Counted from the first letter of the stretch, positions 9,865 through 19,938 are shown. The stretch is DNA of 64,000 nucleotides from Actinomycetospora succinea (GCF_004363095.1 NZ_SNYO01000010.1:124001-188000); one strand, 5' to 3'. Numbers and translations: made by a program. The notes: generated from the sequence alone by a model not told the origin.

Positions 9865-11124
9865 TCAGTCCGCGGGACCGACGACCGTCCACCGCCCGCC
9901 CTGCACGCGGTAGACCGTGACCGCGTCGGTGCTGACGTCGCCGAAGCGGTCGAACGACAGCGGACCGGTGATGCCGTCGCCGTGGAAGCCCTGGACCGAC
10001 CGGACCACGTCGGGACGCCGCGCCGGCGACCAGTCGCCGTCTTCCCCGAGCGCCCGGACAGTCGAGTCGACGAGGACGTTCGTCGCGTCGAAGGTGGACG
10101 CGCCGTACGAGCCGATGCTGTCGGGGTAGCCCGCCTGCCGGTAGGCGTCGACGAAGCCCCGCGCGGCCGGCAGCGTCTCGGGCGGCGGCCCGACCGAGGT
10201 CCCGAGGTCGCCCTCGCGCCCGCCGGCGGTGACGTAGCCCGGGTTCACGATGCCGTCGCCGCCCACCACCGGCACGCTGAGGCCCGCCGAGGCGAGGGCC
10301 GCCGAGAGCGGTCCGCCCTCGGGGTACTCGCCGCCGTAGAAGACCGCGTCCGGCCGGGCGGCCGCGACGCGGGAGACGACGGCGTCGCGTCCCGTGCCCG
10401 GCGCCGCGGTCACGCGGGCGACGACCTGCCCGCCCTCGGTCGCGAGCTGCTTCGCGAACTCGTCGGCGATGCCCTCGCCGTAGGTCTTGCCGTCCGAGAC
10501 GACGGCGACGCGGCGCTTGTTCTCGGTGCGCGTGAGGTAGCTCGCCGCGGCGGGACCCTGCACGCCGTCCGTGGCCACGGTGCGGAAGAACGTCTGGTAC
10601 TGCCGCAGCGGCGCCGTCACCGCGTTGGCGCCGCGGGTCAGCGACGTCGACGTGCTGCCCGGCGAGATCTGGACGATCCCGGCGTCGCTCAGCACCGGCT
10701 GCACCGCCTGCGCCACCGACGAGTTGAACGGCCCGAGCACGCCGATCAGCGACGGGTCCTTCGCCAGCGTCGACGCCGCGGCGGCACCGGTCGCCGGGTC
10801 GGCGCGGTCGTCCTGGCTCTGCACCGCGAGGTGGTAGCCGGGCACGGCACAGCGGGCGTTGGCCTGGGTGACGGCGAGGTCCGCGGAGTTCTTCATGCCG
10901 AGCCCGACCGAGGAGAGCTCGCCGGAGAGCGGGGCCACGAGACCGACGACGAGCGTGCCGCGACCGGTGTCGCAGTCGCCGCCGTCGCCCGACGACCCGC
11001 CCGATCCCCCGCAGCCGCTGAGCACCAGGGCGAGCGCGGCACCCACCGCCGCCACGCCGATGGGTCGAGCTCCGCTCCGCTCCGTCTCCCGGAACCCGAC
11101 CCGACGACGCCGTCCCGCGATCAC
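9865..11124 (-). CDS. HAAT-type substrate-binding lipoprotein (second copy)
   Basis: A 419-residue Peripla_BP_6 lipoprotein. The N-terminus has a basic region, the hydrophobic run GVAAVGAALALVLSGC with lipobox LSGC, then a Gly/Ser/Asp linker GGSGGSSGDGGDCDTG. The binding domain begins TLVVGLVAPLSGELSSVG and includes VVGGDGIVNPGYV. It is only distantly similar to the neighbouring binding protein, so it is not a recent tandem duplicate. GTG at 11124 follows a GAGG-containing stretch; a start at 11151 is an alternative. No permease lies closer than livHM, so it probably feeds the same transporter with another ligand. Confidence 0.88.
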   Translation of the reverse strand: MIAGRRRRVGFRETERSGARPIGVAAVGAALALVLSGCGGSGGSSGDGGDCDTGRGTLVVGLVAPLSGELSSVGLGMKNSADLAVTQANARCAVPGYHLAVQSQDDRADPATGAAAASTLAKDPSLIGVLGPFNSSVAQAVQPVLSDAGIVQISPGSTSTSLTRGANAVTAPLRQYQTFFRTVATDGVQGPAAASYLTRTENKRRVAVVSDGKTYGEGIADEFAKQLATEGGQVVARVTAAPGTGRDAVVSRVAAARPDAVFYGGEYPEGGPLSAALASAGLSVPVVGGDGIVNPGYVTAGGREGDLGTSVGPPPETLPAARGFVDAYRQAGYPDSIGSYGASTFDATNVLVDSTVRALGEDGDWSPARRPDVVRSVQGFHGDGITGPLSFDRFGDVSTDAVTVYRVQGGRWTVVGPAD

Positions 11125-11273
11125 TCGCCTCGCCCCCTGCCGTGTGCCCACTGCGCAGCACCGTGTCCGGTGCGTGGCCGGGTGCCCACGGTAGGTCACG
11201 GCCGAGTGAGGGCCGCGCAGGGGAGGGCATGCACGCGTCTGTCCAGGTCAGCGGCCGGGCACGCGCGTGGGTG

Positions 11274-11305
11274 AGCGTGCGCCACCCGTCCGGGTGCTAC
11301 ACGCT
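11274..11305 (-). terminator. hairpin downstream of pdtaR
   Basis: AGCGTG at 11274-11279 pairs with CACGCT at 11300-11305, enclosing an inner CACCC/GGGTG stem. It begins 9 bases past the pdtaR stop on the minus strand, the position expected for a terminator. No U-tract. Confidence 0.5.
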
Positions 11306-11313
11306 GCGTAGCG

Positions 11314-11943
11314 TCAGCCGAAGGTCTCCACCACGGCGTCGGCGACGGCGCGCATCGTCGTGCGCCGGTCCATCGCCGTGCGCTGGATCCAGCGGAACGC
11401 GTCGGGCTCGGACATCTTCTTCTTCGCCATGAGCAGGCCCTTGGCGCGCTCGACCGCCTTGCGGGTCTCGAGCTGCTCGGTGAGGCCCGCGACCTCGGCC
11501 TCGAGCGCCGCGACCTCGGCGAAGCGCGACGCGGCCAGCTCGATGGCGGGCACCACGTCGGTCTTCGAGAACGGCTTGACCAGGTAGGCCATCGCGCCGG
11601 CGTCGCGGGCGGACTCGACGAGCTCGCGCTGGCTGAACGCGGTGAGCATGACCACCGGGGCCAGCCGCTCCCCCGCGATCGTGCGCGCGGCCTCGAGCCC
11701 GTCGGTGCCGGGCATCTTGATGTCCATCATGATCAGGTTCGGGCGGAGCTCGCGGGCGAGGCGCACGGCCTCCGCGCCGTCGCCGGCCTCGCCGACGACC
11801 TCGTAGCCCTCCTCGCGCAGCATCTCGACGAGGTCGAGGCGGATGAGCGCCTCGTCCTCGGCGACCACCACGCGCAGACCGGTCGGGGTCCCGGTCTCCG
11901 GAGCGCTCTCGGGCTCGCTGATCGTGTCGGCCGACTGGCTCAT
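11314..11943 (-). CDS. pdtaR: ANTAR-domain response regulator PdtaR
   Basis: A 209-residue regulator: receiver domain (about residues 22-140) followed by an ANTAR RNA-binding domain. The phosphoacceptor Asp is in LIMMDIKMPGTDG, the acidic pair in VVAEDEALIRLD, the Thr in VVMLTAFS and the Lys in LVKPF. The ANTAR part reads LETRKAVERAKGLLMAKKKM ... AFRWIQRTAMDRRTTM, where the conserved Ala, Arg and Ala contact hairpin pairs in nascent RNA and cause antitermination. In mycobacteria PdtaR is phosphorylated by the kinase PdtaS and lies near polA, as here; no pdtaS is in this window. ATG at 11943 is preceded by GAGGAGG. Confidence 0.93.
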   Translation of the reverse strand: MSQSADTISEPESAPETGTPTGLRVVVAEDEALIRLDLVEMLREEGYEVVGEAGDGAEAVRLARELRPNLIMMDIKMPGTDGLEAARTIAGERLAPVVMLTAFSQRELVESARDAGAMAYLVKPFSKTDVVPAIELAASRFAEVAALEAEVAGLTEQLETRKAVERAKGLLMAKKKMSEPDAFRWIQRTAMDRRTTMRAVADAVVETFG

Positions 11944-12184
11944 GAGCGGCTCCTCCTCGGGTGGTCCGGGGTGCCGGGCACCGGCGGACCTCACGCCTCG
12001 TCGCGCCGTCCCTCGTGGGGCCGCCCCGGTGAGGCCTCGGGAGGAACGGCCGACCCGCCCGTCCGGAGCACCGTCGGAGCAGGCCGTTTCGATTCAGGAG
12101 AGTACCTGGCGGAACGCCTTCTCCCGACGGTGACGCTGGCCTCGCCAGAGAGCGGTAACACGTGCTGCGTCACGAACGACGCGG

Positions 12185-12259
12185 TGCCCCCGGTGGGACT
12201 CGAACCCACACTGGACGGAGTTTGAGACCGCGGCCTCTGCCGAATTGGGCTACGGGGGC
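12185..12259 (-). tRNA. tRNA with anticodon CAA (Leu), class I shape
   Basis: A 75-base cloverleaf can be folded on the minus strand. The 7-bp acceptor stem GCCCCCG/CGGGGGC is perfect, the T arm is GUGGG-UUCGAGU-CCCAC, and the D stem has three pairs. The anticodon loop is CUCAAAC, so anticodon CAA, which reads the leucine codon UUG. The variable region is only five bases, unlike the long variable arm expected of tRNA-Leu. The anticodon stem has one G-U and one U-U pair. CCA is not encoded (CC is followed by G). It lies between pdtaR and the rhomboid-like gene. Confidence 0.85.
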
Positions 12260-12333
12260 AGGCTCCTGTCGACGAAGCATAGACGGCGGGCTCGACCGCC
12301 TTCCGGGCACCGCGAGGGGCACGTTCCGCATGA

Positions 12334-12972
12334 TCAGCGAGGCTTCCGGCCTGCTGACGGTGCCCGTCGCCGGGCGACGGCGCCCACCCCGAACCCGATC
12401 CCCGCGGCGACGAGGTGGCCCACCGACGTGACGTCCGGCCACCACCCGGTCCACTCGGCGTCGAGCAGCGGCCAGCCCACGACGACGGCGGCGCCCGCGA
12501 GGGCCACCCGCCGCGGCAGGAGCATCGTCGCCGCGGCCGCCGCGGCCTGGGCGCCGTAGCTCACGCCGACGTCGACCGCGGAGAGCGCCGACGCCGGGTA
12601 CACGCCGGCATCGACGCCCGCGAGGACCACCGGCACCGTCGCCAGCGTCGCCCCGACGTGACCGCCGAGGAACGCCGCCGCGGCCGTCGCGACGCCGCGG
12701 CTCCCCTCCAGCCACCAGAGCGCGCCGCCGACGCCGACGCCGACGATGGCCACCGTGCCCGGCGTGATCGTGCCGCTGTTGCCGAGGTGGAACGGGCTGG
12801 TCGCGAGCGCGCCGAGCGGGTGGTCGCGCAGGTTGTCGACGTTCGTGCTGCTCCACGCCCGGGCGGCCGGGCCGGTGCCGGTGGCGGCGAGGACGACGTG
12901 GGTCGCGACGAGCACCCCGAGGTACGACGCGGTCACCGGACCCGCGCGCAGGTACGAGCGCAGAGCGGTCAC
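12334..12972 (-). CDS. rhomboid-like membrane protein
   Basis: A 212-residue membrane protein with about six helices, matching the size and layout of actinobacterial rhomboid-like proteins. The likely counterpart of the catalytic Ser motif is VDVGVSYGAQAAAAA and a His occurs in the last helix, VGHLVAAGIGFGVG, but the usual GxSG box is not exact, so protease activity is uncertain. The luminal segment SSTNVDNLRDHPLGALATSPF is typical of this subgroup. Its GTG start overlaps the stop of the diguanylate cyclase gene as GTGA, so the two are translationally coupled. Confidence 0.75.
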   Translation of the reverse strand: MTALRSYLRAGPVTASYLGVLVATHVVLAATGTGPAARAWSSTNVDNLRDHPLGALATSPFHLGNSGTITPGTVAIVGVGVGGALWWLEGSRGVATAAAAFLGGHVGATLATVPVVLAGVDAGVYPASALSAVDVGVSYGAQAAAAAATMLLPRRVALAGAAVVVGWPLLDAEWTGWWPDVTSVGHLVAAGIGFGVGAVARRRAPSAGRKPR

Positions 12973-14714
12973 CCGGCGCGGTGGACGCGGTTGCGGCCGG
13001 CGTTCTTCGCCGCGTAGAGCGCGCGGTCGGCCTCGCTCAGCAGGGCCTCGCCGTCGCCCGCGTGCTCGGGCAGCCCGGCCACGCCGAACGACGCCGTGAG
13101 CAGCTGCTTGTCGCCGCGCCGGAAGTCCTCCTCGACGCGCACGCGCAGGCGCTCGGCCAGCGTCGTGGCCTCGTCGGGACCGTGGGTCGGGACGAGGACG
13201 GCGAACTCCTCACCGCCCCAGCGGTACGGGGTCTCGCCGTCGCGCAGGGCCGAGCGCAGGACGGCCGCGACCTCCTGGAGCACGACGTCGCCCTGCTGGT
13301 GGCCGTAGCGGTCGTTGAGCTCCTTGAAGTGGTCGAGGTCCAGGATGATCACCGACATCGGTACCGACCACCGCTTCGCGTCGGCCACGGCCCGGTCCAG
13401 GTCGACGCCGAGGCGGCGGCGGTTGGCGAGCTGGGTGAGCGGGTCGAACTCCGAGAGCCGCTCGGTGGCGGCGTGCAGGCGGCTCGCCTCGATCGCCGAG
13501 CCCGCCAGCGTCGCGAGCATCTCCACCGACGAGAGCCGTTGCCCGTCGACCTCGCCGTCGGGCGAGGGGTAGCACTCGACGACTCCGATCACGCGGGCGC
13601 CGACCACCATCGGCACCGCCACCGCCGGGTCCTCCCCCGCCTCCGGGTCGCCCCGCGAGATCTGCCCGTAGCGCGCCGAGCGGCCGACCACGCCGACGGC
13701 GAGCGGGCAGTCCTCCTCCATCGGCGACACCGAGCCCCGGTCGGAGTCGTGCGCCAGCTCGAGGGCGCTGCCGTCGTCGAGCACCAGCCACAGCAGGACC
13801 CGCCCGTCGGTGACGGCCACCGCGGCCTGGACGGTGGCGTCGACGACGTAGCGGGTGTTGAGGCTGCCCGCGATCTCGCGGGTCATGATCAGGATGGTGC
13901 GCAGCCGCTCCGTGCGGACCTGCAGGCGCTCGGCCTGCGCGGCCGTCTCGTCCCGCTCCTTGCGCAGGGCGACGGTCATGTCGGTGATGCCGTCGCGCAG
14001 CGCGACCAGCTCGGCGGACCCCTCCACCGGCTCCGGTGGCGTGAGGCGTCCCTCGCTGATGCCGCGGACCGCCGCGAGCAGCCCGTCGACCGGGGCGACG
14101 ACGTGGGAGAGGAGCCGTCGCCGGGCCCGCAGCGCGACCACCAGGGCCGCGATCGCGACCAGGGCCGTCACGACGATGAGCGAGCGCTGGAGCACGCGGA
14201 CCGCGCTGTCCTGGCTCCGGATGTCCTCCAGGAGCGCCGTGCGCGTCGCCGTGCTCGCCGCGCGGTAGTCGCGCATCAGCTGGTCCCCCTGGGCGACGAA
14301 CTCGGGGATGCGCTCGGCCGGCACCGTCTGGATCCGGCCGACCCACCCGGCCTGCCACTCGCGCTGGGTCGTGACGAGCTCGAGGACCCGCGGGAAGACC
14401 GACGGCGTGTCCAGGGTCGCCAGCATGGCCCCCTCGGCCGCGCCGATCTCCGGCGCGCGGGTGGCGGCCTGGGCGACGAAGTAGGGGTCGCGGGTCGCGA
14501 GGTAGCCGCGCAGGAGGGAGTCGGTGCCCATCACGGCGTCCTGGGAGTCCTCCAGCGCCAGGAGGCCGGCGCGCAGGTCGTCACCCGCGGGTACGGTGAC
14601 CAGCGCGGAGTACGACAGCCGGCCGACGTTGATGACGACGATGACCAGGGCCGCGATCGCCACGACGGCACCGAGGCGCTGCACCTCGGTGCCCACACGC
14701 AGCGGAGGCGCCAC
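12969..14714 (-). CDS. membrane diguanylate cyclase (CHASE3-like, HAMP, GAF, GGDEF)
   Basis: A 581-residue sensor that should make cyclic di-GMP. One helix near residues 10-30, an extracellular helical sensor of about 150 residues with a CHASE3-like TDSLLRGYLATRDPYF, a second helix VVTALVAIAALVVAL, HAMP region, GAF domain (about residues 270-400) and a C-terminal GGDEF domain. The active-site motif is RWGGEEFAVL, so catalytically competent; the product-inhibition I-site position reads RDGE rather than RxxD. GTG at 14714 is chosen because GGGAGG precedes it by six bases; 14753 is the longest alternative. It is followed immediately by the rhomboid-like gene. Confidence 0.9.
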   Translation of the reverse strand: MAPPLRVGTEVQRLGAVVAIAALVIVVINVGRLSYSALVTVPAGDDLRAGLLALEDSQDAVMGTDSLLRGYLATRDPYFVAQAATRAPEIGAAEGAMLATLDTPSVFPRVLELVTTQREWQAGWVGRIQTVPAERIPEFVAQGDQLMRDYRAASTATRTALLEDIRSQDSAVRVLQRSLIVVTALVAIAALVVALRARRRLLSHVVAPVDGLLAAVRGISEGRLTPPEPVEGSAELVALRDGITDMTVALRKERDETAAQAERLQVRTERLRTILIMTREIAGSLNTRYVVDATVQAAVAVTDGRVLLWLVLDDGSALELAHDSDRGSVSPMEEDCPLAVGVVGRSARYGQISRGDPEAGEDPAVAVPMVVGARVIGVVECYPSPDGEVDGQRLSSVEMLATLAGSAIEASRLHAATERLSEFDPLTQLANRRRLGVDLDRAVADAKRWSVPMSVIILDLDHFKELNDRYGHQQGDVVLQEVAAVLRSALRDGETPYRWGGEEFAVLVPTHGPDEATTLAERLRVRVEEDFRRGDKQLLTASFGVAGLPEHAGDGEALLSEADRALYAAKNAGRNRVHRAG

Positions 14715-14813
14715 GCCCTTCCTCCCGGGGATCCGCGGCCGACCGGGGCGCACGACCGGTGGCCGCGATGCTCACCGGTGGTCGCCCCCCAACGACGGAT
14801 CGGACGTTACCGG

Positions 14814-14859
14814 CGCTGCGCTGTCCGGTCGACGTCGTCCCCGTCCGGACAGCGCAGCG
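14814..14859 (-). terminator. 15-bp perfect hairpin downstream of HxlR gene
   Basis: CGCTGCGCTGTCCGG at 14814-14828 and its perfect complement at 14845-14859 enclose a 16-base loop. It starts 10 bases beyond the stop of the HxlR gene on the minus strand and lies upstream of the diguanylate cyclase start, so it probably insulates the two. No U-tract. Confidence 0.65.
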
Positions 14860-14869
14860 TGACCGGAAC

Positions 14870-15187
14870 TCAGGGATGGCCCCGGTCGCGACTGCACGCC
14901 GTGAGCGCCTCCAGCAACGGCGCGAGGCGACGGCCCTCCGCGGAGAGCGCGTACTCGGTGCGGGGCGGGCGGGTGTCGAGCACCCGCCGCTCGATGAGCC
15001 CCGCGGACTCGAGATCGGCCAGGCGCGCCGCGAGCGTCGCGGGCGGCACCTGGCCGAGGGCCTGCTCGAACTCCGAGAACCGGACCGCACCGAGGTGCGC
15101 GGCGTAGAGCACCGAGAGCGACCAGCGTCGCTCCAGCAGTGCCGTCAGCGCGCGCACCTCGGGCGGGACCGGCTCCCGTGAGCACAT
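14870..15187 (-). CDS. HxlR-family transcriptional regulator
   Basis: A 105-residue winged-helix regulator. The HxlR pattern is present: a Cys at residue 2, ALLERRWSLSVLYAAHLGAVRFSEFEQALGQ (here split into its recognisable pieces RRWSLSVL and RFSEFEQAL), the recognition helix PPATLAARLADLESAGLIERR, and a wing PPRTEYALSAEGR. Such proteins sense aldehydes, quinones or disulfide stress, often through the N-terminal Cys. It starts one base before lon ends, but with its own stop hairpin, and may be read through from lon. Target genes are unknown. Confidence 0.9.
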   Translation of the reverse strand: MCSREPVPPEVRALTALLERRWSLSVLYAAHLGAVRFSEFEQALGQVPPATLAARLADLESAGLIERRVLDTRPPRTEYALSAEGRRLAPLLEALTACSRDRGHP

Positions 15188-15188
15188 G

Positions 15189-17504
<2,316 letters not shown>

Positions 17505-17525
17505 CTCGTCACCCCATCACTCGTG

Positions 17526-17543
17526 CTTGATAGCAGCTACAAG
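17526..17543. promoter_or_regulatory. imperfect inverted repeat upstream of lon (HAIR-like?)
   Basis: CTTG at 17526-17529 and CAAG at 17540-17543 bracket the near-palindrome TAGCAGCTA. The HspR operator HAIR is CTTGAGT-N7-ACTCAAG, which puts 13 bases between the CTTG and CAAG ends; here there are 10. The location just upstream of lon fits a heat-shock operator, but the spacing does not, so this is tentative. Confidence 0.3.
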
Positions 17544-17586
17544 TGTTGAAGTGGCTACGGTATTCCGGGGCGGGCGAGCGGACGTC

Positions 17587-17745
17587 CTACTCGGTGTCGT
17601 GCCCGTCCTGCGGACGGGCGGTGACCTGCGGATCCGCGTCACGGGCGCGGGCGGCGGCGGGGCGCATCCCGCCGTCGTACGCCTCCGCGGGCAGGCGGGC
17701 GTTCTCGTGGGCGCGCAGCGCCGCGACGGTGTTGCTCGGGGTCAT
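17587..17745 (-). CDS. hypothetical small protein, 52 residues
   Basis: A short reading frame beginning ATG at 17745 with an excellent ribosome-binding site, GAAGGAGTGACGG, immediately upstream, and ending TAG at 17587. It starts MTPSNTVAALRAHENAR and ends RPQDGHDTE; hydrophilic, Ala/Arg-rich in the middle, no Cys and no membrane segment. It is in the gap upstream of lon and oriented with it, 41 bases from the lon inverted repeat. I do not recognise a family. The main evidence is the strong Shine-Dalgarno sequence and the otherwise unexplained 350-base gap. Confidence 0.5.
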   Translation of the reverse strand: MTPSNTVAALRAHENARLPAEAYDGGMRPAAARARDADPQVTARPQDGHDTE

Positions 17746-17858
17746 CCGTCACTCCTTCGTCGACGAATCGATCGTGGACGTCCGAGATTGCCCCCGGCCC
17801 GTGGGCGCGACACCGGTGCCGCGGTCCCCCGTTCGGTGACCCCCGGCATGATCGGCGC

Positions 17859-18224
17859 ATGGCGATGGTCGACGAGCTGCTGATCCGCAACCTGCTCGAG
17901 GTGTTCGGCGAGCGCGACGGCGAGCGGCGGCGTGCCGTCATCGCCGAGCTCTACGACCCGGACGTGCTGTTCCAGGACCCCGAGGGCGCCGTCCACGGCC
18001 GCGACGCGGTGGACGAGAAGGTCGCCGCGCTGCTGGCCGGCGCGCCGGAGGACTTCATCTTCCGCGCCACCGCCCCGGTCCGCGTCAGCGGTGACCTCGG
18101 CGTGCTGACCTGGGCTTTCGGCCCCGGGGACGGCGGCACCGTCGTGTCCGGGACCGACATCGCGCTCGCGCGGGACAGCCGCATCGTCCGGCTGCACACC
18201 CTGCTCGACGGCACCGAGGGGTGA
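17859..18224 (+). CDS. SnoaL-like / NTF2-fold protein
   Basis: A 121-residue SnoaL-like protein: LLIRNLLEVFGERDGERRR, a short helix, then ELYDPDVLFQDPEGAVHGRDAV and the strands VLTWAFGPGDGGTVVSGTD and DSRIVRLHTLLDG. This is the common nuclear transport factor 2 fold, often annotated as ketosteroid isomerase-related, with no visible catalytic Asp pair that would fix an activity. It lies alone between the lon region and a convergent OsmC gene, 4 bases from the OsmC stop. ATG at 17859 is used; the Met two codons on is equally possible. Confidence 0.8.
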   Translation: MAMVDELLIRNLLEVFGERDGERRRAVIAELYDPDVLFQDPEGAVHGRDAVDEKVAALLAGAPEDFIFRATAPVRVSGDLGVLTWAFGPGDGGTVVSGTDIALARDSRIVRLHTLLDGTEG

Positions 18225-18228
18225 CGGA

Positions 18229-18639
18229 TCAGCCGGGCGCGACGACGTCGAGCCGGGTCACGATCACCAGTGCGTCCTGCAGCAGGACCGTGACCGGCGT
18301 GCTGTCGACGACGGCCGAGAGCTGGGCGCGGTGGTCGGTGTCGAGGTCGGCGGTGAGCCCCACCCGCCGGTGCAGGACCGGCGGCGGCCCCGGCTCGAAC
18401 GCGACGTCGACCTCGACCGCCGAGCCGTCGACGCCGAAGCGCTGGAGGAACGTGCGCACCGACATCGCGGTGCACGACGAGAGCGACGCGGCGAGCAACC
18501 CGTAGGAGGTCGCCCCGTCGGGCTCGCCGTGCTCCGCCGGCACCGCACAGTCGACCGACAGGCCGTTGACGTCGACGCAGACGACGCGACCGTCGCCGTC
18601 GGCCAGGCGGCCACGGGCCCACACCGCGGGCTTGTCCAT
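18229..18639 (-). CDS. OsmC-family protein
   Basis: A 136-residue OsmC/Ohr-fold protein. The helix with the first redox Cys is present: SYGLLAASLSSCTAMSVRTF. In peroxidases of this family a second Cys lies in a CPV-type motif near the C-terminus; here that position reads VVDSTPVTVLL, with Ser replacing Cys. The protein may therefore be a YhfA-like OsmC relative rather than an organic hydroperoxide reductase. ATG at 18639 is chosen; a GTG two codons upstream is possible. It is followed on the same strand, upstream, by the WhiB gene 28 bases away. Confidence 0.85.
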   Translation of the reverse strand: MDKPAVWARGRLADGDGRVVCVDVNGLSVDCAVPAEHGEPDGATSYGLLAASLSSCTAMSVRTFLQRFGVDGSAVEVDVAFEPGPPPVLHRRVGLTADLDTDHRAQLSAVVDSTPVTVLLQDALVIVTRLDVVAPG

Positions 18640-18666
18640 GGTCACCAGCCTGGCACGGAGGACCTC

Positions 18667-18948
18667 CTAGTGGTGGCCGCGCCCGGCGTGCGCGCGCCGC
18701 TCCTGCTCGCTCTCCCCGCCCCAGATCCCGTAGGGCTCGTTGACGCGCCGCGCCCAGTCGCGGCAGGGCTCCTGCACCGGGCAGCTCGCACAGATGCGCG
18801 CGGCCTCGGCCACGCGACGGCTGCGCTTGGGGTCGCGCTCGCCGTCCGGGTGGAAGAACAGCTCCGAGTTCATACCGCGGCACGCCGCGTGGACCTGCCA
18901 GTCCCAGTGGTCGGTGATCGCCCACGGGAGCCGGGACACATCAGCCAT
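18667..18948 (-). CDS. WhiB-family iron-sulfur transcription factor (WhiB3-like)
   Basis: A 93-residue Wbl protein. The four Fe-S ligand Cys are in HAACRGMNSELFFHPDGER, ICASCPVQEPCRDWA; the G[IV]WGG turn is present as YGIWGGESEQERR. Sequence around the first Cys (CRGMNSELFFHPDGER) and EPYGIWGG resembles mycobacterial WhiB3 more than WhiB1 or WhiB7. Members bind a [4Fe-4S] cluster, sense O2 or NO and act through the primary sigma factor. ATG at 18948 follows AGGAGGTG at ideal spacing. The C-terminal basic tail is short (HAGRGHH). Confidence 0.95.
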   Translation of the reverse strand: MADVSRLPWAITDHWDWQVHAACRGMNSELFFHPDGERDPKRSRRVAEAARICASCPVQEPCRDWARRVNEPYGIWGGESEQERRAHAGRGHH

Positions 18949-19062
18949 TGATGCACACCTCCTACCGACTGTCGTACACCTCGGCGCCGAGCGTCGGTGT
19001 GAGATCCCCGTCTCCCCGGCGCGGGGGTGTGCCGCGGGACGGTGAGGGCAATCCGGGCCGGT

Positions 19063-19938
19063 TCAGGCCGCGGCGGCGTCCGGGACCGTCGCGGGCACCG
19101 GAGCCGGCCGGCGCCGGGACGACCCGGCGAACCCGCGGGAGACCGCGCGGGGCCACGCGAAGGGCCTGCGGTCCTCGTGGCGCGCCTCGAGCCGGTCCGC
19201 GACGGCGATCATGGCGGCGGGGTTGTGGGTCAGCCCGCAGTGGCTGCCGGGCACGACGACGTTCTCGCAGAGGTCGTCGTCGTCCTGGCGGCAGCCGTCG
19301 CCGTGCAGGAGTCCGTCCCACGGCGAGTACACCGCCACCGAGCGCACCGGGACCGGCTGCCGGATCAGGTCCATGACGCCCTGCGTGTCGGCGGAGAAGC
19401 CCCAGTGGCGCTCGGCGGCGCGGAACGCCGCGGTCACGCGGTTCTCCTCCGCCTCGGCACGCCACGGCGAGCCGAGGCAGACGATCCGGTCGACGGCGTC
19501 GGTGCGGACGTGGGCGAGCCAGCGGGCCATGAGCCCGCCCAGGCTCCAGCCGACGATGGCGACCGGCTGCCCGTGACGGGCGTGGAGCTCGTCGAGCCGG
19601 TCCAGCAGGCCGTCGAGGATGTCGTCGGTGAACCCGCGGTTGAGCCCGAGGGTCCAGCGGTGGGTGTGGAACCCGCGGGTGCGCAGGTGCGCGCGCAGGG
19701 CGGCCGTGGCGAGGTCACTGGTGAGGAACCCCGGGAGCACGAGCACGGGGCGGCCGTCGCCGCGGCCGCCGCCGGGCAGGACGTGCCGCACGGCGTGCCA
19801 CGTGGCCATCTCGGCGGTGGCCCGTCCCAGGTCGGTGACGGTGAGCCACCAGGACGGGCAGGGCAGGGAGGCGACCCCCGAGGTGGAGTCGGTCTCGGTC
19901 TGGTGACGCCGCGACGGCGTCGATCCGGCGGTGTCCAT
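19063..19938 (-). CDS. alpha/beta hydrolase, lipase-like
   Basis: A 291-residue alpha/beta hydrolase. The oxyanion region is VLVLPGFLTSDLATAAL, the nucleophile elbow is VAIVGWSLGGLMARWLA (Ser in GWSLGG), and the catalytic His is in VVVPGSHCGLTHNPAAM, a pattern seen in triacylglycerol lipase-like and PGAP1-like esterases that act on large acyl substrates. The acid lies before, probably in VYSPWDGLLHGDGC. No signal peptide is visible with the chosen start, ATG at 19938, which has AGGAGG upstream. Arg-rich tail after FAWPRAVSRG. Substrate unknown. Confidence 0.85.
   Translation of the reverse strand: MDTAGSTPSRRHQTETDSTSGVASLPCPSWWLTVTDLGRATAEMATWHAVRHVLPGGGRGDGRPVLVLPGFLTSDLATAALRAHLRTRGFHTHRWTLGLNRGFTDDILDGLLDRLDELHARHGQPVAIVGWSLGGLMARWLAHVRTDAVDRIVCLGSPWRAEAEENRVTAAFRAAERHWGFSADTQGVMDLIRQPVPVRSVAVYSPWDGLLHGDGCRQDDDDLCENVVVPGSHCGLTHNPAAMIAVADRLEARHEDRRPFAWPRAVSRGFAGSSRRRPAPVPATVPDAAAA

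Noticed and set aside
9816-9866. Terminator after the second binding-protein gene
   Set aside because: GATCCCGC and GCGGGATC pair over an 8-base stem, but the loop is 35 bases and the right arm overlaps the stop codon, so the fold is not convincing as a terminator.
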